NCBI GenBank assembly: GCA_021324685.1
Contig: JAJPIQ010000069.1
Span: 1-64,000, forward strand
Source: Bacteroidota bacterium
GTDB taxonomy: Bacteria; Bacteroidota; Ignavibacteria; Palsa-1295
Direction: 5' to 3'
Length of the DNA: 64,000 nucleotides
Shown: in pieces, positions 18,057 through 26,905 of the stretch
How the letters are laid out: every line of letters begins with the position of its first letter
Numbering within the stretch: position 1 is the stretch's first letter
Translations under genes and position numbers: made by a program
The notes under the pieces: model-generated
Told to the model about the DNA's origin: nothing
Seen by the model: only the letters and a program-made list of their open reading frames with translations
Database searches by the model: none

Positions 18057-18830
18057 ATGCTCGATCAACTTTCTCTTCCTGTTTTCGCAACGCTGTGCAT
18101 TGCATGTGCCGTCGCGGTTTCGATCCTTGGGCTTGCCCTCTTTCATCGCCTCGTGGAAACAAGCCACCTTCGGGAAGCGCACGAAGTGACCGGGTTTGTC
18201 TATGCGATGGTCGGCGTGATCTATGCGGTGCTGCTTGCGTTTGTCGTCGTGGTCGTCTGGGAACAGTTCCAAAATGCGAATCAGGTCGCGGAAGACGAGG
18301 CGGCGCATCTCGGCAATGTCCGTCAACTCGCCCGGGCCTTCCCCGACTCGGTGTCGAAGGCCATGGCCGAAGAAATTCGGGACTATGCGGCGTCGGTCGT
18401 GAACCGCGAATGGCCGGCGATGGCGCAGGGACATGTCGACTCTGCAACGTACACGATCACCAAGCGGCTATGGAATTCTTTTTATTCGTATCGTCCCGCC
18501 ACCGGCGAGCAGGAGTATTACAATCAGGCCCTTCGAGAACTGACCAGTTTCAATACTTCGCGGCGCCAGCGGATTATCGGGATGTATGGAACGATTCCAG
18601 CGATCCTGTGGGCGCTCCTGATCGGTGGAGGCATCGTGTGTATTGTGTTCACCTACCTTTTTACCACCCCTCGAGCGTGGACCCAATATATGAGCACCGG
18701 ATTACTTGCGGCGATGATCGCCGTGACGCTCGTGCTCATCCATGAAATGGACCGCCCCTATCGGGGCGCAATGAGTTTACAACCGAACGGATTCGAGTTC
18801 GTCCTGCACGGTCCGGCGGCGCTGAAATAG
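18057..18830 (+). CDS. DUF4239-type integral membrane protein
   Basis: 257 residues from the ATG at 18057. A longer frame with a TTG start at 17991 would overlap thyX. Segments of about 20 hydrophobic residues lie at the N-terminus (LPVFATLCIACAVAVSILGLA), near 45-65 (GVIYAVLLAFVVVVVWE), and twice at the C-terminal end (IPAILWALLIGGGIVCIVF, TGLLAAMIAVTLVLI). The loop has QNANQVAEDEAAHLGNVRQLA, typical of the DUF4239 (bestrophin-like) family, followed by HEMDRPYRG near the C-terminus. Function unknown. Its last 54 bp overlap the opposite-strand PAP2 gene. Confidence 0.75.
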   Translation: MLDQLSLPVFATLCIACAVAVSILGLALFHRLVETSHLREAHEVTGFVYAMVGVIYAVLLAFVVVVVWEQFQNANQVAEDEAAHLGNVRQLARAFPDSVSKAMAEEIRDYAASVVNREWPAMAQGHVDSATYTITKRLWNSFYSYRPATGEQEYYNQALRELTSFNTSRRQRIIGMYGTIPAILWALLIGGGIVCIVFTYLFTTPRAWTQYMSTGLLAAMIAVTLVLIHEMDRPYRGAMSLQPNGFEFVLHGPAALK

Positions 18831-19346
18831 CACAACGAACAGTGTTCCTGCTGCATATCCCACAACCGCTCCGATCGCTGCTCCGCCCAGGACATCGCTC
18901 GGATAGTGGAGGCCCTGATAGATGCGGCCTACACTAATAAGCAGCGCAACGGCAAACAACCACCCGGCATTTTTTTTCCGTGCCCAGACCGTAAAAAAGA
19001 AGGTCGCCACCGCGAAATTATTGAGCGCATGGTTCGATGGGAAGCTTTCATCGCCCCGCTTGCCATCGGGCAGGCGTACCCACGAGATCGTATTGCAGGG
19101 ACGTACACGGTGGACGAGCGGCTTCACAAGATAGTGGCCCAACGAATCGGTCGCGCTCACGACCATCACGGCCCCGATCACCATCCATACTCCCCGCCAT
19201 CGGAAACGATAGATGAGTACGATGCCCGCCAACACATAAGCCGGAAACCAATAATGGACGTTCGTCAGCGCATCGAAGAACGTATCGAGAAATCCGCAGG
19301 CCAGCGTGCGGTTAAAAAAATAGAGGACGGAAAGATCGATACTCAC
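18777..19346 (-). CDS. PAP2-superfamily membrane phosphatase
   Basis: Multi-spanning acid phosphatase of the PAP2/undecaprenyl-pyrophosphate phosphatase type. All three motifs are present: KPLVHRVRP (motif 1), SFPSNHALN (motif 2, with the catalytic His) and GRIYQGLHYPSDVLGG (motif 3). I prefer the GTG start at 19344-19346, 3 bp after the stop codon of the upstream GH172-like gene, giving MSIDLSVLYFFNRTLAC; the longer frame from 19409 would overlap that gene by 61 bp. Likely substrates are lipid phosphates in envelope recycling. It converges with the DUF4239 gene, overlapping it by 54 bp. Confidence 0.85.
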   Translation of the reverse strand: MSIDLSVLYFFNRTLACGFLDTFFDALTNVHYWFPAYVLAGIVLIYRFRWRGVWMVIGAVMVVSATDSLGHYLVKPLVHRVRPCNTISWVRLPDGKRGDESFPSNHALNNFAVATFFFTVWARKKNAGWLFAVALLISVGRIYQGLHYPSDVLGGAAIGAVVGYAAGTLFVVLFQRRRTVQDELESVRL

Positions 19347-19348
19347 GT

Positions 19349-22045
19349 CTAACGAAGAATCGAAATGGAAAGAGCTTTGCGTGACTGAGGCAATTCTATC
19401 CGAAGCCAATAATTCCCATTCGGCAACGCCGGCAGAACGATACTGCGGTCGCCGCTCTGCGCCGGCGCCACCACTCGATCGACGATTTGGCCGATTGCAT
19501 TATAGATGACAACAGAAATATCGCCGTTGGAATCGGGAATACCGGAAACGAACAACACTTCGTCCTTCAGCGGATTAGGATAAACTCCAAACGAATGCGC
19601 TTCCGGAGGCAACGGTGCAACGCTCGAGGCCGGATATCCCGCCAGTGCCGAAAGTGGACGGAGGTGCATGTTATCCGGGGCAATACTGTATTCCACAGCA
19701 CTGTCATCCCAGCCTTCATTGACAAAACGGATCGTGTGCAGCCCCGCTGTAAGATATATGCTCGGCAGGACCGCAGAATCGCGAATGATCGATCCCCCGT
19801 TCGGTGTTGCAAAAAACCAGTCATGCAGTCCAAGATCGCTTTCATCTATATAGGTCCGATAGATACCATATCGTTTATCGCCCACGCCAAACACGGTGGT
19901 CGAAAAGGTATCCGCAAACGGAACTTGAAATTGAAAATCGAATTCTGAACCACGCTTCCAATTCCCATTGCAAAAAGCGATCGCTCCCTGGCTCCAGTAT
20001 CCCGGTTGATAGACATATGAATACGTTGCACCGCCATTCGGATTTGGCAGGAGTTCAAATTCGTAATTCAGCGTGCGCGTCACAAAGAGACTGGAATCCG
20101 AAATAATAGATCCGCCGGACTCCCTTTTGACTTGCACACGATAATGACCTTCCGGGACCCAGGGTAAAAATAGTTTTGCGCGGAATACTCCATCGGTATC
20201 GGCAACGATCGTCGAGGGATTCGAGAACAGAGAATCTCCGAGCAGAAGTGTGAGTCGTTCCCCCGAATGAAAGCCATATCCGCGAAGTTCGATCGAATCG
20301 CCCTCGCTAAAACAGCGGTTGGCCGTATCCTGGACATAGCGGAGCTTCGGTACGGCAAGCACCGTAATTCGTTCCGGGTGCTGAATGCCATTGATGGAAA
20401 ACGTGTGATCTCCGACCGCCCACGAATTCGGGACCGCAAGCCTGAACGCGATCGACCCATCGGCGCCCGCATACCCACGATAAATAGTGTCCGCATCCAG
20501 CAACGCGACGATCGGAAGATCGGGGGCATAACCAGCACCCGTAACCGCCCACGTGTTTCCGGCAACGATCGTGTCCGACGACGGGTAAAAAGGGGTCCAG
20601 TCGGTGTAATAGAACGATGTGGTCCGGTACGTGGTCGTATAATCGTTCCGGAAGCCGTGCCCCCAGTCGATGTCAATGGACCTGGTATAGATATAAGGAT
20701 CGTCGATATGAAACCGATACATGGTAGGCCATCGAATGGGGCATCCGCTGAACGGAAGAGAAAAGATGCTGCTCGGATGGCCGTCGCTATCGCTAAAATA
20801 CCATCCGGCATTACAATAATCTTCCGTTCCCGTATAATCGATCGAGGGACCGAGAAACGAAATAGGAACGGAATCGACCGTCATATATCCGTCCCCCTCC
20901 ATAAAGATCGGCACCGAATATTTTGAATCGGGATAATTGAAGATCGCACCGATATAACGCCCAGCTCCTTTAGCATGAAGAACCGGGTGCAGGAGACCGA
21001 CCGCAATCTCAGGGGTCACATGATATTGGGTTGCAAAATATCCAAAATGCCGGTCCCAGGAAGTCGGTTGGTAACGAACGCTGCCTTGCAGCGAAACGGA
21101 AGTCGGATTCTTATTGATCAACACGATTTTGGCATTGCTCCGAAAGGGCATGGGGAAGAAACAATCGAGCGTCGAATTCGCAGAATCGACCGCCAATCGA
21201 AACGATCGAATCGATCGGACGCCCATCGCAATGCCAAAAAAATCGGAAAGAGGAAGTTGAATGCTCGGCGTCGGGCATCGGTCCCAAAAGCATTCAAGCC
21301 ACAGATTGTGCAGGACCGCGGTGTCGAGCGTAGGGAATGCAAAGTGCAGATCGTCAATATAGGCCGGACCTGTAAGCATCGTCACGACCATCGTGTCCTG
21401 CGATGCGGCGGTCCCTCCAAAGATCGCGGAAACACTATCGCGCCAGGGGTCGCTCTTCCAGTAGTTCACTTCGGCCTCGGATTGCAAGCTATCAAAAAGA
21501 TTGCTACCCATGCCGGGAACGAAAACTTTGGCGGTGTCTATTCGCTGCCATTCCGCATCACGAACGAGCCAGCAATAGGCATTGGTCCACCGGAACGAAT
21601 GCTTGTAGGGTATTTGTGTTTCGCAATCGTAACCGCCGGCAATGGCCGTATCGAAGGGATTTCGAATCACGCCATGCGCTTTTCGAAAAAAATCTTCTGC
21701 GGGACCATCGATCAGCAGAGAATCGTCGACCCAGAGCCGCAAGCGGGCCGAGTCCGGAGCATGGCCGCCGCTGAATGTAGCCCAGAAGTGCCTCAGAATT
21801 CCCGGACCGGTATCCGATGCAAGAATCGCATAGCCATCCGTATCGAGCGGCCCGTAATAATCGTCCCAGCGGAAGGCCCGCATGACAGGCGCACTATCGG
21901 CTCCGCCTAAATCCGCGATAGCTAGCGGATCGTTCATCCGTCGATACGGATCGAGTGTGTCCCTGTGGATGGCTTGTGCCTGCGCAACGTTGGAAACGAG
22001 CAGGACGAAGAATAGGAGAAGAAAAATTCGACCGGGCGTGACCAT
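19349..22045 (-). CDS. Secreted DUF2961 (GH172-like) protein with T9SS sorting domain
   Basis: 898 residues from ATG 22045, with a signal peptide (MVTPGRIFLLLFFVLLVSNV). The DUF2961 core includes GPGILRHFWATFSGG, LRLWVDDSLLIDGPAEDFF, FPMPFRSNAKIVLINKN, FMEGDGYMTVDS and YTGTEDYCNAGW. DUF2961 is now GH172, which includes difructose-dianhydride and D-arabinofuranoside hydrolases. The Glu residues in MEGDG and GTEDY are the plausible catalytic pair. Ig-like modules follow, then a type-A sorting domain (YPNPLKDEVLF, YNAIGQIVDR, LPNGNYWLRI). A minus-strand TAAATTTG box (22066-22073) lies about 20 bp upstream. The PAP2 gene starts 3 bp downstream, so both may be co-transcribed. Confidence 0.85.
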   Translation of the reverse strand: MVTPGRIFLLLFFVLLVSNVAQAQAIHRDTLDPYRRMNDPLAIADLGGADSAPVMRAFRWDDYYGPLDTDGYAILASDTGPGILRHFWATFSGGHAPDSARLRLWVDDSLLIDGPAEDFFRKAHGVIRNPFDTAIAGGYDCETQIPYKHSFRWTNAYCWLVRDAEWQRIDTAKVFVPGMGSNLFDSLQSEAEVNYWKSDPWRDSVSAIFGGTAASQDTMVVTMLTGPAYIDDLHFAFPTLDTAVLHNLWLECFWDRCPTPSIQLPLSDFFGIAMGVRSIRSFRLAVDSANSTLDCFFPMPFRSNAKIVLINKNPTSVSLQGSVRYQPTSWDRHFGYFATQYHVTPEIAVGLLHPVLHAKGAGRYIGAIFNYPDSKYSVPIFMEGDGYMTVDSVPISFLGPSIDYTGTEDYCNAGWYFSDSDGHPSSIFSLPFSGCPIRWPTMYRFHIDDPYIYTRSIDIDWGHGFRNDYTTTYRTTSFYYTDWTPFYPSSDTIVAGNTWAVTGAGYAPDLPIVALLDADTIYRGYAGADGSIAFRLAVPNSWAVGDHTFSINGIQHPERITVLAVPKLRYVQDTANRCFSEGDSIELRGYGFHSGERLTLLLGDSLFSNPSTIVADTDGVFRAKLFLPWVPEGHYRVQVKRESGGSIISDSSLFVTRTLNYEFELLPNPNGGATYSYVYQPGYWSQGAIAFCNGNWKRGSEFDFQFQVPFADTFSTTVFGVGDKRYGIYRTYIDESDLGLHDWFFATPNGGSIIRDSAVLPSIYLTAGLHTIRFVNEGWDDSAVEYSIAPDNMHLRPLSALAGYPASSVAPLPPEAHSFGVYPNPLKDEVLFVSGIPDSNGDISVVIYNAIGQIVDRVVAPAQSGDRSIVLPALPNGNYWLRIELPQSRKALSISILR

Positions 22046-22065
22046 TTGGCTAAATTGAATTAGCA

Positions 22066-22073
22066 CAAATTTA
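22066..22073 (-). promoter_or_regulatory. Candidate Bacteroidota -7 box for the GH172-like gene
   Basis: TAAATTTG on the minus strand matches TAnnTTTG and ends 20 bp before the ATG. No clear TTTG -33 element is visible at the expected distance, so this is tentative. Confidence 0.3.
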
Positions 22074-22084
22074 CACCATAATTC

Positions 22085-22360
22085 TTACAGCTCCTCGACA
22101 ATAAGCTCGCCGTCCGGTTGCGAGAGCATCTGCCGGTATTCGGGAACGGCGATCGGGGGATGTGGGATGATGGCGCAATCGTTTTCGAGATAATTTCGCC
22201 AAATTTCGATCGCACGGCTTCGCAAATGCACGCGGCGCTCGGTCGTGAGCGAAACCCACGGCCGCGAAGGCATCGTCCCCGCCGCCGGAATGCCATAGAC
22301 ATGCTGCTCGGCCTCCCACAGCGAGGTAATTCGTTGTTCCAACAATAAGCGCGTTGTCAT
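22085..22360 (-). CDS. Small conserved-looking hypothetical protein
   Basis: 91 residues, ATG start, opening MTTRLLLEQRITSLWEAEQH, with a middle RVHLRSRAIEIWRNYLEND and an acidic end GELIVEEL. No signal peptide or membrane segment. The composition resembles a soluble protein and the frame is uninterrupted, but I do not recognise a family. It sits 39 bp upstream of the GH172-like gene on the same strand; a longer overlapping frame (22071-22505) looks less protein-like. Confidence 0.55.
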   Translation of the reverse strand: MTTRLLLEQRITSLWEAEQHVYGIPAAGTMPSRPWVSLTTERRVHLRSRAIEIWRNYLENDCAIIPHPPIAVPEYRQMLSQPDGELIVEEL

Positions 22361-22571
22361 TTTTTCGAGCTAAGAACTTTATTTCAGGCGACGAACCATC
22401 GTAAAAGGCCGCCACATTATACAAAACAGAACAGGCAAATGCGGCAAACTTGCGGTTTACGGCCGATAATGAGCTTCGGTACCCATTTGCAACCACCGGC
22501 CGCAAAGAACTGTCAATATACTCAATTCATTCTGTGAAGTCAAGCGGATTTCGATGAATTCTGAATGAATT

Positions 22572-24917
22572 TTAGAGCGCATCTCCCTTATCTCCGGGAC
22601 CGACCACGGTTTCGGTCGTAGGCTCTTTTTGCTCTTCTTTCGGCTTTGGGTCCGAACCGTTGGCTTTGCCTTCCGCTCCAGCTTTTTTCAGAATTTCGAC
22701 CGCCTTCGAAAGATTGAAGGTACGGTTTTCCTTGCTGAAGGGCGGAAGTTCCCCGCCTTCCATCAGGATATCGATCTCGCCGGAGTCGAGCGTCTCGCGT
22801 TCCAGCAGCGCAATCGCCATTCGGTGCAACACCTCGATCTTCTCCCGGAGGATCGTCTCCGCACGTTGGGCGCCCTGCTCGACGATGTGGCGGATCTCTT
22901 CATCGATGATGCGCGCGGTCGTATCGGAAAACGTTTTTTGGTGACCGTAATCCCGGCCTAAGAAAATTTCCTGCTCGGCTTGTCCATATTTCAGCGGCCC
23001 GAGTTTATCGGACATGCCCCAGTCGCAGACCATCTTGCGGGCGATGTCGGTCGCGCGCTCGATATCGTTCCCGGCGCCGGTCGTGATGCGGTTGAAGATG
23101 ATCCGTTCCGCTGCGCGGCCGCCGAGCGCATAGGCAATCACGGCCTCGAGATATTCGCGCGAATAGGTATGCTTTTCGTCCACCGGAAGATAGCTGGTCA
23201 CGCCCAGCGCTCGGCCGCGTGGAATGATGGTAACTTTATGGACCGGATCGGCCTCCGGGATCGATTTTGCGACGATCACATGGCCGCATTCGTGGTACGA
23301 GGTCGTCTTCTTTTCGTCCTCGCTAATGAGCACGGACTTCCGCTCGATGCCCATCATCACTTTGTCCTTCGCGTTTTCGAAGTCGTACATCGTGAGTCGA
23401 TCCCCGCCGCGCCGCGCCGCCAGGAGTGCCGCTTCGTTGACGAGATTGGCGAGGTCCGCACCGCTCATGCCGGGCGTTCCACGCGCGATCGCCTGGAGAT
23501 CGACGTCCGCCCCGAGCGGAGTATTGCGGGTGTGAACTTTTAAGATTCCTTCGCGGCCGCGAACGTCCGGCCGATCGACGACGACCTGCCGGTCAAAACG
23601 TCCCGGACGCAGCAAAGCAGGATCGAGCACGTCGGGCCGGTTCGTCGCCGCCATAATAATGACGCCCACGTTCTGGTCGAAGCCGTCCATTTCGACGAGC
23701 AATTGATTGAGCGTCTGCTCGCGCTCATCGTGTCCACCGCCTAAACCGGCGCCACGATGGCGCCCGACGGCATCGATCTCATCGATGAAGACAATACAGG
23801 GCGCATGCTTTTTTGCCTGATCGAAAAGATCCCGTACGCGCGAAGCGCCCACGCCGACAAACATTTCCACGAAATCGGCACCGGAAATCGAAAGGAACGG
23901 AACGCCCGCTTCGCCGGCAACGGCGCGCGCCAGCAGCGTTTTTCCGGTACCGGGAGGGCCAAGGAGCAGCACGCCGCGCGGAATTTTCCCGCCCAACTTC
24001 TGGAATTTCGCCGGCTCCCGCAGGAACTCGATGATCTCTGCCAGCTCCACTTTCGCTTCGTCGGCTCCTGCCACATCGTTGAACGTTACTTTCGGCGCGT
24101 TCTCGGTGATCAGCTTTGCGCGCGAACGGCCGAAACTAAAAATTCCCTTTGCGCCGCCCATGCCGCCGCCCTGCGTTTGCAGGCGCCGCATGATAAAGAT
24201 CCAGACCCCGAAGATGACAATATAGGGGATCAAGGTCACGAGCGTATCCATGATCCCGCTCGAATTATCCGTCTTCGTGATCGTGACCCCTTTTTGTTCC
24301 CAGATCTTGCTCTGGTCGTTCAGCGTTTCCGGAAGAAGGTTGACGACAATGTCATGCGCGGTTTCGTCCTTGCCATCGACGCTATGGACTCGGATATCGC
24401 CACGGAGTTTACCGTGAAAGCGGTATTGCGTAAGCCCATATTGTTCCACGCGGCCGGCCGTAAAATCGCCGTTGTTCAGGAGCTGCTGGTATTCGGTGAC
24501 CGAAACTTCGACCTCGGCCGGATTATTATTCCGATTGAAAATAACGACGAGGAACACCACGCCGAGCAGCAGCACCGCCCAAAGCAGGACCGTCCGCATA
24601 ATATGGCCGAAGTCCATCTCTTCTCGACGGGGCGGACCGCCCGAACGAGGACGCCCGCGGCGCTGACCGTTGGCGCCAGGATCTTTCGGAAGCGAAACGG
24701 GTCGCCGCTTTGCACCATTGGCGCGCTTCTGCGCCTGCCGTGGCCGCTCCGCCGACTGGGCTTTTGGCTCTTCGCCTGCCGGCTGGGAGGATGACTCTGA
24801 AGACGGCTGGGAAGTCGGCTGCGAAGACGGCTGCTTCGGTGTAGCCGACTGGGAAGGCTGCCCGTTCGGCTGTTGGCCGTTACTTACTTCCCGACTGGTA
24901 TTGATCGTATCTGACAT
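22572..24917 (-). CDS. ftsH: ATP-dependent zinc metalloprotease FtsH
   Basis: 781 residues from ATG 24917 ([11 protein letters not shown]); in-frame starts further upstream exist. Membrane-anchored AAA+ protease that degrades membrane and regulatory proteins. An unusual Gln/Pro/Ser-rich N-terminal tail (about 100 residues) precedes TM1 ([18 protein letters not shown]) and TM2 ([17 protein letters not shown]). Walker A is [19 protein letters not shown], Walker B is [12 protein letters not shown], and the second region of homology includes [19 protein letters not shown]. The zinc site is HECGH in place of the common HEAGH; HExxH itself is intact, and the third ligand Asp is probably in [10 protein letters not shown]. 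No partner genes are adjacent. Confidence 0.96.
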   Translation of the reverse strand: MSDTINTSREVSNGQQPNGQPSQSATPKQPSSQPTSQPSSESSSQPAGEEPKAQSAERPRQAQKRANGAKRRPVSLPKDPGANGQRRGRPRSGGPPRREEMDFGHIMRTVLLWAVLLLGVVFLVVIFNRNNNPAEVEVSVTEYQQLLNNGDFTAGRVEQYGLTQYRFHGKLRGDIRVHSVDGKDETAHDIVVNLLPETLNDQSKIWEQKGVTITKTDNSSGIMDTLVTLIPYIVIFGVWIFIMRRLQTQGGGMGGAKGIFSFGRSRAKLITENAPKVTFNDVAGADEAKVELAEIIEFLREPAKFQKLGGKIPRGVLLLGPPGTGKTLLARAVAGEAGVPFLSISGADFVEMFVGVGASRVRDLFDQAKKHAPCIVFIDEIDAVGRHRGAGLGGGHDEREQTLNQLLVEMDGFDQNVGVIIMAATNRPDVLDPALLRPGRFDRQVVVDRPDVRGREGILKVHTRNTPLGADVDLQAIARGTPGMSGADLANLVNEAALLAARRGGDRLTMYDFENAKDKVMMGIERKSVLISEDEKKTTSYHECGHVIVAKSIPEADPVHKVTIIPRGRALGVTSYLPVDEKHTYSREYLEAVIAYALGGRAAERIIFNRITTGAGNDIERATDIARKMVCDWGMSDKLGPLKYGQAEQEIFLGRDYGHQKTFSDTTARIIDEEIRHIVEQGAQRAETILREKIEVLHRMAIALLERETLDSGEIDILMEGGELPPFSKENRTFNLSKAVEILKKAGAEGKANGSDPKPKEEQKEPTTETVVGPGDKGDAL

Positions 24918-25081
24918 TCTATAATATTCTGGCGGCTTCCCTTCCATATACGTGCCTAAAGGGCAACGTTTCAGCATCCGAGAGGCCGCCGTAAGTCCCC
25001 AACGCCCGCGTATCGGTGAGAGTTCGAACCGCGATTAATCTGATTTTTAGCGATTACACCGATTCAGGATTGCCTCGTAAT

Positions 25082-25228
25082 ATGAAACAATCTCCTGCAT
25101 TCAGGGTCGCGATAATCGTACAAGACGCACGATGGAGCGATTTATTGGAGTGGAGAGTACAACGCTCGCTGGCGGACCTGCACATGAATTATGAGCACGC
25201 GGCGGAATACGATCTCAAAGAAGTCTGA
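25082..25228 (+). CDS. Possible small protein, unknown
   Basis: 48 residues starting MKQSPAFRVAIIVQDARWSD and ending YDLKEV. The frame can be extended upstream to 25016. The amino-acid make-up is protein-like, but there is no family resemblance and no ribosome-binding site, and a REP cluster follows within 65 bp. Treat it as a candidate only. Confidence 0.3.
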   Translation: MKQSPAFRVAIIVQDARWSDLLEWRVQRSLADLHMNYEHAAEYDLKEV

Positions 25229-25289
25229 TCGGGCGAGTGCTGGATTTGCGGGTGGAGAAGATGAAAATCAAAAAGCCGGTTGAAGGATC

Positions 25290-25389
25290 GCGTGGTGTGC
25301 GCCCACCGCGGCGCACCTCCGGCGAGGACTCTGTTGGCCGCGGTGGGCTAACACCACGTGGGCCAACACCACGTGGGCCAACACCACGC
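25290..25389. repeat. REP cluster with a new stem variant and a 15-bp triplicated arm
   Basis: A forward REP at 25290-25316: head GCGTGGT, stem GTGCGCC, loop CACCGC, stem GGCGCAC. An inverted REP at 25333-25359: GTTGGCC, GCGGTG, GGCTAAC, then ACCACGT. A 15-bp unit of the form GGGCYAACACCACGY is then present three times in total (25345-25389). The 261-bp gap between the small frame and coaBC consists mainly of this cluster. Confidence 0.85.
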
Positions 25390-25489
25390 GCCGAAGACCT
25401 ATATCCTGCGCCTCATCCAGAGGGGTTACCACCGTGAATATTAAACGAGCATCACACGATTAAAATATATTTCTACAAGAATATACCGA

Positions 25490-26851
25490 ATGAAAGAAAG
25501 CACTGACGCTGTTTGGCAGCCCGTGGAAGAAATTCTGAACGGAAAATCGGTGGTTCTTGGCGTCACCGGCTCAATCGCCGCCATCAAGGCGCCGGCGATC
25601 GCTGCATTGCTGCGCGACGCGGGCGCGGAAGTGACCTGCGTGATGACCGAAAGCGCCGAGCAGTTCGTAAGCCGGCAAGTAATGGAGAAAGCAACGGGCA
25701 AAGCTGCGATCTCCCAAATCTTTGCACAGACCGGGACGGCTCAACAGCAGGCGTCTGGTCCACGCGAAGAACTGACCTGGCATGTCCATCTGGCGCGCGG
25801 GGCGGATGCGATGTTGATCGCTCCCTGCTCGGCTTCGGCGGTCGGAATGCTGCGAGCGGGAATTTACGATAACGCGGTGCTCCTCGCCGCGGCTTCGCTG
25901 CCCAAAGGAACGCCGCTTATTATCGTTCCGGCCATGGACGAAGACATGTGGCTGCAGCCGGCCGTCCAGGAAAATATCGCGTGGCTGAAAGAGCATGGAA
26001 CGTTCGCCATCGAACCGGTCGTGGGAAAACTCGCGAGCGGACTCACCGGAATGGGAAGAATGCCGGAGCCGGAGGCGATCGTGCGTCGATTTTGCGGGAC
26101 GATCGGCCAGCCACCCGACGGCCGTCGCCCCGGAACGCTTGATGGTAAAAACGTTCTCATTACCGGCGGCCCGACCTACGAGCCGATCGACGCGGTACGC
26201 TTCATTGGGAACCGTTCCTCTGGCAAAATGGCGGCGGCACTGGCGCTCGAAGCAAAACGAATGGGAGCGGAGGTGACACTGATCCTCGGCCCGACCGTCC
26301 GGTTCCCGCTCCTGGAATCGGCAGGGATCCTTCCTCTTCGCGTCGAGACGGCGGAAGAAATGAAGCATGCGGTCTTAGAACACCTGCCGAAGAACGACAT
26401 CGTCGTTATGAATGCTGCCGTGGCGGACTTCATGCCGGAAGCGAAAGCCGAAAAAAAGTTGAAGAAACGGGACATCGCCGACCAATTTGGGCGTGCAACG
26501 CTGCGGCTGAAACGAACGCCGGATATCCTGGCCTCGATCGCGCGGCTAAAAAAAGAGGGGCACATCGTGGTCGGCTTTGCGCTCGAAAAAGGGAAAGGTT
26601 CCGAAGCCTATGCGCTCGGGAAAATGAAGGAAAAAAAGCTCGATATGATCGTGCTCAATAATATCGAGGACGAAGGCGCAGGGTTCGGGCACGATACGAA
26701 TAAAGTTACGATCTTTACGAAAGAAGGAAAACCCGAGCCGCTGCCGCTGATGACGAAAGAAGAATGCGCTGTCCTTATCCTCGAGAGAATTGCGGCAGTG
26801 AGTGGCGAACGTTCGTCACTCGCTGTTCGCCGCTCGCAAAAGCGAATGTGA
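25490..26851 (+). CDS. coaBC: Bifunctional phosphopantothenoylcysteine decarboxylase/phosphopantothenate-cysteine ligase
   Basis: 453 residues. It makes 4'-phosphopantetheine in CoA synthesis. The CoaC half (1-210) is a flavoprotein fold: VLGVTGSIAAIKAPAIAALL, the active-site HVHLARGADAMLIAPCSA and PAMDEDMW. The last corresponds to PxMNxxMW with Asn replaced by Asp, a substitution I expect in parts of the FCB group. The CoaB half starts at VLITGGPTYEPIDAVRFIGN and has SSGKMAAALA, NAAVADFMPE and GFALEKG. The last about 15 codons (SGERSSLAVRRSQKRM) come from a repeat region, so the native C-terminus has been altered. ATG start; the aminotransferase follows 18 bp later. Confidence 0.94.
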   Translation: MKESTDAVWQPVEEILNGKSVVLGVTGSIAAIKAPAIAALLRDAGAEVTCVMTESAEQFVSRQVMEKATGKAAISQIFAQTGTAQQQASGPREELTWHVHLARGADAMLIAPCSASAVGMLRAGIYDNAVLLAAASLPKGTPLIIVPAMDEDMWLQPAVQENIAWLKEHGTFAIEPVVGKLASGLTGMGRMPEPEAIVRRFCGTIGQPPDGRRPGTLDGKNVLITGGPTYEPIDAVRFIGNRSSGKMAAALALEAKRMGAEVTLILGPTVRFPLLESAGILPLRVETAEEMKHAVLEHLPKNDIVVMNAAVADFMPEAKAEKKLKKRDIADQFGRATLRLKRTPDILASIARLKKEGHIVVGFALEKGKGSEAYALGKMKEKKLDMIVLNNIEDEGAGFGHDTNKVTIFTKEGKPEPLPLMTKEECAVLILERIAAVSGERSSLAVRRSQKRM

Positions 26852-26905
26852 ACAACAAAAATCAAAACAATGGACACTCGCCACTCGCCACTCGCCGCTC
26901 GCCAC
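26800..26905. repeat. Dispersed CACTCGCCA-type repeat spanning the coaBC end and the next gene's start
   Basis: Bases 26800-26821 form a near-perfect palindrome (GAGTGGCGAAC with GTTCGTCACTC, one mismatch). Bases 26875-26905 are an array of CACTCGCCA units. The second part matches nrdJ 1397-1427 read on the minus strand. The repeat provides coding sequence for two genes. Confidence 0.6.

Noticed and set aside
24960-25040. tRNA-like GAGTTCGAACC stretch
   Set aside because: The bases that would form the T-stem do not pair and no cloverleaf can be drawn.
25237-25437. 66-codon open frame rich in Pro/Arg/Gly
   Set aside because: It is translation through the REP cluster; the repeated PTPRG pattern is produced by the 15-bp repeats.
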